Origin: Bacteroides faecium
GTDB taxonomy: Bacteria; Bacteroidota; Bacteroidia; Bacteroidales; Bacteroidaceae
Assembly (NCBI RefSeq): GCF_012113595.1
Contig: NZ_CP050831.1
Span: 1,364,001-1,428,000 of the forward strand
Direction: 5' to 3'
Length of the DNA: 64,000 nucleotides
Position 1 is the stretch's first letter, and each line of letters opens with the position of its first letter. The translations under genes and the position numbers were made by a program. The notes beneath the pieces were generated by a model, which ran no database searches, had not been told where the DNA came from, and saw only the letters and a list, made by a program, of their open reading frames with translations. Positions 53,677 through 61,908 of the stretch are shown piece after piece.

Positions 53677-55020
53677 ATGAAACATCAAGTGATTATTATC
53701 GGTGGAGGCCCTGCAGGATATACAGCGGCTGAAGCTGCCGGCAAAGCCGGTTTAAGCGTATTGCTTATTGAGAAAAACAATTTGGGTGGCGTCTGCCTGA
53801 ACGAAGGGTGTATTCCGACAAAGACATTGCTGTATTCGGCAAAGACTTATGATAGTGCCAGGCACGCATCGAAGTATGCCGTGAATATATCCGAAGTTTC
53901 TTTCGATTTACCTAAGATTATAGCCCGCAAAAGTAAAGTAGTGCGCAAACTGGTGTTGGGAGTGAAGGCCAAACTGACTTCCAACAATGTCACGATCTTA
54001 TCAGGGGAAGCGCAAATCATTGATAAAAATACAGTTCGTTGCGGTGAAGAAACTTATGAAGGTGAGAATCTGATACTTTGTACGGGCTCGGAAACCTTTA
54101 TCCCACCTATTCCGGGTGTCGATACAATGAATTACTGGACGCATAGGGAAGCCATGGATAACAAAGAACTGCCCGCATCTCTGGCTATCGTTGGCGGTGG
54201 AGTTATCGGAATGGAGTTTGCGTCCTTCTTCAATAGCTTGGGAGTACAGGTGACAGTCATAGAAATGATGGATGAAATCCTCGGTGGAATGGATAAGGAA
54301 CTCTCCGCTCTGCTGCGTACGGACTATGCAAAACGGAACATTAAATTCCTGTTGAACACGAAAGTTGTCGGTCTGTCGCAAACGGAAGAAGGCGCTGTCG
54401 TTTCTTATGAAAATGCAGAGGGTAATGGTACGGTTGTAGCGGAAAAGTTACTGATGAGTGTCGGCCGTCGTCCCGTAATGAAAGGTTTCGGGCTCGAAAC
54501 TCTGAATTTGGAGAAGACAGAGCGTGGTGCTATCAAGGTGAATGAGAAGATGCAGACTTCCGTACCTGGTGTTTATGTCTGCGGTGACCTGACAGGATTC
54601 TCTTTGTTGGCTCATACAGCCGTTCGTGAAGCGGAAGTGGCAGTACATTCTATATTAGGAAAAGAAGACGCAATGAGTTATCGTGCCATTCCGGGCGTTG
54701 TCTATACCAATCCGGAGATTGCCGGAGCAGGCGAAACGGAAGAGTCGGCCTCAGCAAAAGGCATTACTTGTCAAGTCGTAAAGCTCCCGATGGCTTATTC
54801 CGGCCGGTTTGTGGCGGAGAACGAAGGAGTGAACGGAGTCTGCAAAGTATTGCTGGATGAACAGGAACGGGTGATTGGAGCGCACGTGTTGGGCAATCCG
54901 GCTTCGGAGATTATTACGCTTGCGGGAACTGCCATTGAATTAGGGTTGACGGCGGCACAATGGAAGAAGATTGTTTTCCCTCATCCTACGGTGGGTGAGA
55001 TATTCCGGGAAGCATTATAG
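53677..55020 (+). CDS. lpdA: Dihydrolipoyl dehydrogenase
   Basis: 447 aa. FAD motif IIIGGGPAGYTAAEAAGKAG at 6-25, redox-active disulfide GGVCLNEGCIPTK (Cys40, Cys45), NAD motif AIVGGGVIGMEFASFFNSLG, second FAD motif GVYVCGDLTG, and the C-terminal HPTVGE His-Glu pair of the active site. It reoxidises dihydrolipoamide of 2-oxoacid dehydrogenases or the glycine cleavage system. No lipoyl-bearing partner lies next to it, so it probably serves a complex encoded elsewhere. Confidence 0.95.
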   Translation: MKHQVIIIGGGPAGYTAAEAAGKAGLSVLLIEKNNLGGVCLNEGCIPTKTLLYSAKTYDSARHASKYAVNISEVSFDLPKIIARKSKVVRKLVLGVKAKLTSNNVTILSGEAQIIDKNTVRCGEETYEGENLILCTGSETFIPPIPGVDTMNYWTHREAMDNKELPASLAIVGGGVIGMEFASFFNSLGVQVTVIEMMDEILGGMDKELSALLRTDYAKRNIKFLLNTKVVGLSQTEEGAVVSYENAEGNGTVVAEKLLMSVGRRPVMKGFGLETLNLEKTERGAIKVNEKMQTSVPGVYVCGDLTGFSLLAHTAVREAEVAVHSILGKEDAMSYRAIPGVVYTNPEIAGAGETEESASAKGITCQVVKLPMAYSGRFVAENEGVNGVCKVLLDEQERVIGAHVLGNPASEIITLAGTAIELGLTAAQWKKIVFPHPTVGEIFREAL

Positions 55021-55068
55021 AGAAAGGATGACTGAACTGTTGTTTTTGAAGCGGATAATATAATATAA

Positions 55069-55110
55069 AAAAGGACTGTCTCAAAAGTGAGGCAGTCCTT
55101 TTCATTTTAT
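55069..55110 (+). terminator. Terminator after lpdA
   Basis: AAAAGGACTGTCTCA (55069-55083) pairs with TGAGGCAGTCCTTTT (55088-55102) with one G-U pair, then TCATTTT. The A-rich 5' side means it could also end the convergent M60 transcript. Confidence 0.85.
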
Positions 55111-55149
55111 AGAAGGAAATATGGTAGTTTTGTTTATATTATAGGCTAT

Positions 55150-57756
55150 TTATTCTTTCTTCATCTCAATTCTCTTCCCATCTGCTTGCACAGCATAGAA
55201 TTTGGTTGTTTCGTCAATAACAACTGTTGAAGGAATCGAATATGAAAGGAAGTTGAAGAAATATAGTAGTTCTCCGTTTTCATTATCTTTTCGTACTTCG
55301 AATGCTACTGCTTGAGTACCATTGTTTACAGTAATATTGTTTCCCGACAGACTATAAGTCGGAGTACCTGTAATTTTTACATTATCTTTAAACAATGTAT
55401 AATATCCAACGTCACCTACTTGGTAATTCTCGATGCCGACATCACCGTTCTTGCGGTCTTCCAGATAGTAGATAGGTGGTACTTTCTTCGGGAAGGTTGA
55501 CATATACTCTTTAGTTTGATCTATCAATTCTTGACTGACCATATACATATATGTCCCATACTGTTCATAACTCGGAATGAGTGTAAATCTGAAGAATCCC
55601 CATCTGTCAAAAAACTCAGTCATATCCATATTAGCCACGGTGCAGACTGCCTTGGCATATTGCATTTGTGCAGTTCCCGGGCTGGCATAAGTTAGAGGAT
55701 TGTCACGTAAATATTTGAAAAGTTTGGGGAAGAAATCTGGCATATTGCCCAAACGGTGGAAATAGTTCCATAGTTGCCATTGCATGCGCATATGCAACTC
55801 TGTATCTTCATTTTTGTGAGTTGCCGTTCCTAATAGTGGCCAAGGTTGCTTCAGAAGATAAGATTCTGCTAACTTGCTGATTTCCACTCCACGTGAGCAG
55901 TATTTGCCGAGCTTGTACAATACATAGTTTGAGAATATGTTATTGCTTGATTCTGTGCAGCTTGCCCAGTTGATAGCTCCTTGGTGAATATGCCCTATTT
56001 CATGAGCAGGCCCCCAAACGTTATCCTTTTCTTCCATAACATTCTCTTTCAGTAGAATATCTCCCAACTTTGTGTATACGAAAGCTATACGGTCTTCCGA
56101 AGCCCACATATAGGCCCCTTCGGGCGAGATAGCGAATATATGATTATTGAAGAGGTTGGGACGTACATCTTCTATTCCCATGAGTTCCTGTTCCCAGCCG
56201 ATGATATCGTTCCAGAGGTGGATAGCTGATAATATTTCATTTTTCACTACTTCTTGCAGTTTCTCACGATGGAAGTAGAGAATAATCTTATCTCCGCGTA
56301 TCCCGAAATATTTGTCAGTTGCCTTGGAGAGCAGTTCTGCGTATTTCATATCCGTTTTATGTTCTGCAAGATCGAAAAAGCCGGAAACTTTCCCGCTGCC
56401 TATTGGAATATGTATTTTGATAGGTTCGGGATGAGAAGTCAGGTCACAGTTATACATGACAAACAGTTGTCCCCTGTTTTTCATCTTTAGTTTGTTGATT
56501 CCGGACTTGAGGATATAATAATCTCCCGAAGCGGCGGTCTGCGGATATTCATGATCTTCTAAAAAGCTGGTTTTCTCTTCACCTATACATTGTATAGAAA
56601 CGTCGTGCCCGTGAGTGTCTCCGACGAGAACAACTACTTCATCATCCTTTTCCACTGCGATTCCCGTCAGATTGTCAAGGTTGCTGTAGCGTTTAGTTAT
56701 CAGTTTTTCCGCCCATTTGGCAGGTTCGCTGTACGCTTCGTATTCACGAATCCGGAAATCCTTTTCCCACTCACTGTATGCATTATGTTGTATGGCTCGG
56801 GCAAGGTCGATAAAGAAGTTATCTCCCAATGCTTGAATATCCTGTTCGGTGACACCTTCTTTCACTTCTGTGCAGGTGATGTCCTTGAATACTTTCAGCA
56901 ATTTAGTCTCTTGCGTGTTATTGGTATTGGCCTGGAAGAAATGCATCTCATCGCAGCTTGCAAAGCCTCCTCTGCCGTTATGGACAACGAATTTGATAGC
57001 TGTCGCCTTTATTGCTTCATTGAAAGTCACTTTTGAAGGATCGTTTTTCTCTTTGAAATCATAGTTTCCTTGCAGAGTATAATCACTTTCTTGGGGATTA
57101 TTGGCAGTGGCGGTGTAAATGTCTACTTTTCCGAAGTTTCCGTTTCCACTGCGGGTATAATAGATAAGATAGTCAATTTGTTCATCTCCTGTGAAAAAGT
57201 ACTCTAATATGACAGGAAATTTGGTGTTTCCTGTTCCGAAAGGACTGTGGTAGTTGGAAGATTCTTCATAACTTGTTCCGGTGGTAAACTTGCCATCCAT
57301 AGATTTGTCTATGTCGTATCCCGATTGGTATTGGTTGGCTTTTCCGCTGGTGGGATGTATCTGTGTATCTCCTTCCACTGCGATGTCATACAATCCGAAC
57401 TGGCGAACTGTGATTACGTAATCCTGAACGAAGGAACTTACTCTTATCTGTGCAGTACGTGCTTCATCGGTGGCGTTTTCTTCTACGTTGATACTGATGA
57501 ACGGCTCTCCGGTAGCCATACTCTTTTCTGCTTTTATCCATTTTTCTGTCGGTTCCACTTGCCATTCTGATTTGGCAAGCGTAGTATTAACCGGAATCTC
57601 AATCGTATTGATGTTCTTATCTACGACTTGTTCCAAATCTTCGGTGGCAATATCGAATACGGAGAAAGCCTTTTCCTCGTCGTCCTTACAAGATGCCAGC
57701 AAGCAGACGGTAATAAAACCGAATATAATAGATTGTATAATTTTATTTTTTTTCAT
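55150..57756 (-). CDS. M60-like (enhancin-type) metalloprotease lipoprotein
   Basis: 868 aa. The lipobox CLLASC (Cys23) is followed by an acidic segment (KDDEE), suggesting surface exposure. A BACON-like domain (about 30-120) and an F5/8-type C-like carbohydrate-binding domain (about 130-275; YDIDKSMDGKFTTGTSY) precede the M60-like catalytic domain (about 300-760). The zinc motif is HEIGH (His585, Glu586, His589) in PAHEIGHIHQGAINW, with the downstream Glu in SCTESSN. Architecture and length match BT4244 of B. thetaiotaomicron, which cleaves mucin-type O-glycoproteins next to glycosylated Ser/Thr. Last gene of the SusC-SusD-thioredoxin-M60 operon. Confidence 0.9.
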   Translation of the reverse strand: MKKNKIIQSIIFGFITVCLLASCKDDEEKAFSVFDIATEDLEQVVDKNINTIEIPVNTTLAKSEWQVEPTEKWIKAEKSMATGEPFISINVEENATDEARTAQIRVSSFVQDYVITVRQFGLYDIAVEGDTQIHPTSGKANQYQSGYDIDKSMDGKFTTGTSYEESSNYHSPFGTGNTKFPVILEYFFTGDEQIDYLIYYTRSGNGNFGKVDIYTATANNPQESDYTLQGNYDFKEKNDPSKVTFNEAIKATAIKFVVHNGRGGFASCDEMHFFQANTNNTQETKLLKVFKDITCTEVKEGVTEQDIQALGDNFFIDLARAIQHNAYSEWEKDFRIREYEAYSEPAKWAEKLITKRYSNLDNLTGIAVEKDDEVVVLVGDTHGHDVSIQCIGEEKTSFLEDHEYPQTAASGDYYILKSGINKLKMKNRGQLFVMYNCDLTSHPEPIKIHIPIGSGKVSGFFDLAEHKTDMKYAELLSKATDKYFGIRGDKIILYFHREKLQEVVKNEILSAIHLWNDIIGWEQELMGIEDVRPNLFNNHIFAISPEGAYMWASEDRIAFVYTKLGDILLKENVMEEKDNVWGPAHEIGHIHQGAINWASCTESSNNIFSNYVLYKLGKYCSRGVEISKLAESYLLKQPWPLLGTATHKNEDTELHMRMQWQLWNYFHRLGNMPDFFPKLFKYLRDNPLTYASPGTAQMQYAKAVCTVANMDMTEFFDRWGFFRFTLIPSYEQYGTYMYMVSQELIDQTKEYMSTFPKKVPPIYYLEDRKNGDVGIENYQVGDVGYYTLFKDNVKITGTPTYSLSGNNITVNNGTQAVAFEVRKDNENGELLYFFNFLSYSIPSTVVIDETTKFYAVQADGKRIEMKKE

Positions 57757-57838
57757 AACTGTTCAGCTATCTAAGTTGTTGAATCGTAATTATATGTATC
57801 TGCAAAAGACTTATTAATTATAACAAGGTCTTTTTCTT

Positions 57839-60406
57839 TTATAGCAACGTCTTTATCATTGCCGAAAGTTCTTCCACTGTCTCTTCGTCGGAGCCGGAAA
57901 AACCGACTGGTTTGAACCGGATATTCCCTTCCTTGTCTATAATGAACTTGGCCGGAATTCCTTTCGCTTTATAGCTTTCCATGACAGGAAACTTTTTAGT
58001 ATTCAAATCTTGTGTGTCAAATGCTACATTGAAGGTATACCCTTTCTCGTCCATATACTTACGTACGGTTTCCTGTAGATTTTTTTTGTTTTCCAGCGTA
58101 TTAATGAAAAGGAAAACCACATCTTTATTATCGGCAAACCGGTTAATTGTTTTTTGCATGGCCGGGAAAGATGCTTTGCAAGGACCGCACCATGTAGCCC
58201 AGAAGTCGAGCACGACTATTTTGCCTTTTAAACTTGCCAGGGAGATTTCTTTTCCGTCCAGATTGCGGAGAGTGAATAGCGGTGCAGGTTCATTCACCAT
58301 ATCCTGTGCAAGCTTTTCCTGTAAGGATTTGCGGTAGTCCGCTTTTAGCCCGTCCAGATATTGGTCAAATTCTTTCTCTTTGCCGTTTTTTTGAATATAT
58401 GCCTGCTTCAGCCCTTCAATGTGTTGCGGAGTAGCTTTTCCCGTGCGTACAAATGTTTCCAGTATAGGAGTTGCTTCATCGAATTTCTTTTCGTATATCA
58501 ACGTGGCGGCATAGCAATCGTTGATAGAATAATCTTGCTTATTGCTGGTTTCATATATTTGTTTGGCATAAGGGATTGCTTCTTGTATGCGGTTATCTTT
58601 TATCAATGCTTCTACATAAAGGGCGAGAATCTGTTTGTACTTATCTTTTTCATCTTTAGGAAGTGCCTCTTCATCTTTTCCTTCGATAGTCATTCGTATA
58701 GACCTATTCAGTAGTTCTATTGCCATTCCAAAGTTTCCATTTTCTAAACGGCTGATTCCGGAGATGGCTAAAATGTCGCGTTTAAATGGTGATTCCGGAA
58801 TATTGGCCAGATATCCTTCGGCTTTCTCCCGGTTACCTTCCGCATAAAGTGCTTCTATAGTAAATGACATCATCATGTTCATCATCGGATAAGCGAAATC
58901 CGCTTTATCTCTTTTCACTTGTGCCATGAAGTTTTTCAGCATTTCCTCTTTTTGCGCAGCGGTTTCGGCATGTCTTAACTCCATCATGGCGGCTGTTGCC
59001 TTTTCTCTTGTCAGTGTGCCGGGTTCTTCTTTATTCAAGAGTTTCAGTAATTGCTGGTACAGTTTGGGATCGGAGGGACGTTTGGCAAAAGCGTCTACGA
59101 TTTTACCCTGCTGATCGATAATGACGATACGGGGTACGGAATGAATTCTGTAATGTTTTGCCAGTTCGGACTTGAAACCATTCGGAACGTTGAGTTGCAG
59201 AGTTGTACCGTTTTTATCTTTCACAAGTTCCTTCCATGCTTTGAGCAGTTGTTCTCCGGTGTCGAGTGACAGGGTGAAAAACTGGATGTTCTCCCCTTTC
59301 ATCTTTTCAGCTAACTTTTCCATATAAGGCATTTCCGATTTGCAGGGGATACAACCGCTGAACCAGAAATCAAGTACCATTACTTTTCCTGCATAGTCGG
59401 CGGAAGAGTAACTTTTTCCGTTACTGTCATTGGCTGTAAAAGCCGGAGCAGCGTTTCCGCGGGTGATATTGCTGTATTGCGCTTTGAGCCCGTCGTACTG
59501 TTTCTCCAGTTGGGTTAACTTTTGGAGAAATGCCTCGCCAGGTGAGGGTACTAATGATTTTGCGATAGATAGATATGCCGGAAAATCATCGGAATATCCT
59601 GCTTTCAGGATTTGCTTCAAATAGCGTATAAGGAAAGCGGCTTTCACTTTATTATCGATTATCCTTGCGGCATATTGAGCGAGAAATCCTGTGGGGTCGG
59701 GTTGGCATTCACCGATCTTTTCCAATGTTTCCATTGACTCACGCATGACGGTGAACCATTTGGGATAATACAGAAGCGCAGCGTCTTCATATCGGTTCTT
59801 TTTTATGTCATCATAATAATTTGCCGGTAAATCGAACTCTTTTTTCATAAACATGCGCATTATACTTGGCCCGCTTAGCAGTTGGTTGAGAAATGCGTAT
59901 TTATAGTAAAATTCGTGTATATGTTTGAAGTCAGCAGGCAAATCCGAAGCTTTTAATGCTTCAATAGATGCAGCCATTTGTTTATGCTGGAATTCCAGCC
60001 ATTCACCGGAATACGAGGCTATATTATTGGGTACTTTAACAATGGGCGGGTATTGTCGGATGAATTGGTTGATATCCGCATTGTCTCCCTCAAAAGATAC
60101 TTCTCCTTTCTGTTCAATGATACGGCTTGTGGAGCCGGGAGTGACAAAAATGGTATATGTAGAATTATCGGATGCCATATAGTAGTAATAGGCAGGTTCC
60201 TCCAGTTGGAGAACTATCGTTTCTCCCGGTTGCACTTCTTGATAACCGTGTATGGTGTCGCTTTCGCTTTGGAAATAGATTTTCTTTCCGTCGGTCGCTG
60301 CCGTGAAAGTGATGTGCGTTGCTTTGCTTTCCGAGGGCAAGGCGAATCCCTTTGTATATGTAAACATACAGAGGAGTGTTGCTATGAATAAAATGAATGT
60401 TTTCAT
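57839..60406 (-). CDS. Periplasmic protein with two TlpA-type thioredoxin domains
   Basis: 855 aa with a signal peptide (about 1-21). The N-terminal beta-rich region (25-120) resembles the DUF4369-type leader of Bacteroides TlpA proteins. The first thioredoxin domain (about 315-455) has WFSGCIPCKSEMP with CIPC at 352-355. A helical, TPR-like spacer follows (about 470-700). The second thioredoxin domain (about 710-855) has WATWCGPCKASFP with CGPC at 740-743. Both redox pairs are intact. TlpA-type proteins reduce or rearrange disulfides outside the cytoplasm. Placed between SusD and the M60 protease, it may help with disulfide-rich glycoprotein fragments (inference). Its start codon abuts the stop of the SusD gene. 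Confidence 0.85.
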   Translation of the reverse strand: MKTFILFIATLLCMFTYTKGFALPSESKATHITFTAATDGKKIYFQSESDTIHGYQEVQPGETIVLQLEEPAYYYYMASDNSTYTIFVTPGSTSRIIEQKGEVSFEGDNADINQFIRQYPPIVKVPNNIASYSGEWLEFQHKQMAASIEALKASDLPADFKHIHEFYYKYAFLNQLLSGPSIMRMFMKKEFDLPANYYDDIKKNRYEDAALLYYPKWFTVMRESMETLEKIGECQPDPTGFLAQYAARIIDNKVKAAFLIRYLKQILKAGYSDDFPAYLSIAKSLVPSPGEAFLQKLTQLEKQYDGLKAQYSNITRGNAAPAFTANDSNGKSYSSADYAGKVMVLDFWFSGCIPCKSEMPYMEKLAEKMKGENIQFFTLSLDTGEQLLKAWKELVKDKNGTTLQLNVPNGFKSELAKHYRIHSVPRIVIIDQQGKIVDAFAKRPSDPKLYQQLLKLLNKEEPGTLTREKATAAMMELRHAETAAQKEEMLKNFMAQVKRDKADFAYPMMNMMMSFTIEALYAEGNREKAEGYLANIPESPFKRDILAISGISRLENGNFGMAIELLNRSIRMTIEGKDEEALPKDEKDKYKQILALYVEALIKDNRIQEAIPYAKQIYETSNKQDYSINDCYAATLIYEKKFDEATPILETFVRTGKATPQHIEGLKQAYIQKNGKEKEFDQYLDGLKADYRKSLQEKLAQDMVNEPAPLFTLRNLDGKEISLASLKGKIVVLDFWATWCGPCKASFPAMQKTINRFADNKDVVFLFINTLENKKNLQETVRKYMDEKGYTFNVAFDTQDLNTKKFPVMESYKAKGIPAKFIIDKEGNIRFKPVGFSGSDEETVEELSAMIKTLL

Positions 60407-61893
60407 TATTTGCTATTTTGTATTAAGTTACTATTTTGCATGGCAGCTACAGGGAATGGGAATGTAAGTAGGTGCGATGCCGGTTTCAGTGTATATGTCT
60501 TTTCCTCGAACTCACGTGTCAAAGTTTCGTTGAACTCTGTGCAGAAACGGCGCATGTCAAAGAAACCGTTACTAGTGAACAACAGTTCACGTTTACGCTC
60601 TTCGCGGACGATTTTCATGGCTTCGGTGGCGTCCGCAGCAGTCAGGTCGGTGTAATATGTTTTGATGAGGCGGTTCTTGCGTAAGTCATTGACATATTTG
60701 AGGGCATTATCCTTGTCGCCTTTGCGGGCGTAACATTCGGCAGCCATCAGGTATACTTCGGAAAGTTTGACTCCCCCGCAGTTCCAGTGAAAAGACATAA
60801 TGTTCAACATCTTGGAGCCTGGTTCACGGGTGGCAGGCCCTTCTGTTGTCGTGGCGATACAGAATGTATAACGCAAGTCTTCTTTCGGGCTGAATAAATC
60901 CACAACAGGCTTACGTATAAGGGATGCCTGCGGGGACATGAAATTCAGCCCATGTTGGTAAAGCAGGTTCTCTGTGTTGTCATATTCGCGCTTGAAATAC
61001 ATTATACTGCCCATCATGCGGAACATGGAGTACATTGACATGCCATATTCAAACATCATATCCGGCATTGCCTGCATTCCCATTGATGCCTTATATTGTG
61101 TCAATGCACTTTGGTAAGTTGTATTCATATCCCATAACTTGTGATTGCCTTTTTCTTCCGCTTCCTTGAGACAATCGAGCGAAGCTTGTAAAGCTTGGTC
61201 GAATTCTCTCTTAAACAGGTGCACTTTAGCTTTTAGTGCATAGCCGAATGATTTGTCGGGGCGGAATGTGTTCAGTGATTTATGTGGCAGTCCGGATAAG
61301 GCGTCTTCTATATCTTGCTGGATTAGTTTATAGGTGTCTGCCACAGTTTTTTGCTCTCCTTCGTCTTCCAGGCTGAATTCATCACGAAGAATGACTCCCC
61401 GTTCTTGGGCAGCTGTTGCCGGGTCATATGGTTTGGCGAAGGTGTTGATGAGATAGAAGTAATTGTATGCACGTAATATTTTCGCTTGCGCAATGCCTTC
61501 AATTTTGTCACTTTCGCTGCCTTTGGCATCACCGATATTTTGTATGATGATGTTGTATTTTGCTATTTTATTGTAACACATGGAATATAAGTCACCACTT
61601 CCTGTAGCTGTCATGTAAGTAGCCCGGTCGAAATCCTCATTCCAGAAGAAACTGGCAGATATGAGTGGGTTTGTATAGTTTTTAATTTGCTCTACATAGG
61701 CGGGTGCATTTTCTCCACATAGATACCATTCGGTTTCTAAGGGGTAGCCGTACATGTCTTCGAGTAATCCGAGATAGTCGCTGGTTTCGTTGAGGACTGA
61801 TTCACCTTTAGGTACCAAATCCAGATAATTGTCGCAGGCGGTGAATATGAATGTTGCTGCTGCGATACAACCTATAATAATATTTCGTTTCAT
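60406..61893 (-). CDS. SusD-like lipoprotein (PUL 3)
   Basis: 495 aa, on the short side for SusD. The lipobox is FIFTAC (Cys20) followed by DNYLDLVPKGE. Landmarks are IAQAKILRAYNYFYLINTFAKPY, LSEVYLMAAECYARKGDKDNAL and IVREERKRELLFTSNGFFDM. The usual last block LPFP appears as LLTFPFPVAAMQNSN. The stop codon touches the start of the thioredoxin gene, and the SusC gene ends 15 bp upstream, so the genes form one operon. It resembles the SusD partner of the BT4244-type locus in position. Confidence 0.93.
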   Translation of the reverse strand: MKRNIIIGCIAAATFIFTACDNYLDLVPKGESVLNETSDYLGLLEDMYGYPLETEWYLCGENAPAYVEQIKNYTNPLISASFFWNEDFDRATYMTATGSGDLYSMCYNKIAKYNIIIQNIGDAKGSESDKIEGIAQAKILRAYNYFYLINTFAKPYDPATAAQERGVILRDEFSLEDEGEQKTVADTYKLIQQDIEDALSGLPHKSLNTFRPDKSFGYALKAKVHLFKREFDQALQASLDCLKEAEEKGNHKLWDMNTTYQSALTQYKASMGMQAMPDMMFEYGMSMYSMFRMMGSIMYFKREYDNTENLLYQHGLNFMSPQASLIRKPVVDLFSPKEDLRYTFCIATTTEGPATREPGSKMLNIMSFHWNCGGVKLSEVYLMAAECYARKGDKDNALKYVNDLRKNRLIKTYYTDLTAADATEAMKIVREERKRELLFTSNGFFDMRRFCTEFNETLTREFEEKTYTLKPASHLLTFPFPVAAMQNSNLIQNSK

Positions 61894-61908
61894 AATGGAT
61901 AGAGTTGC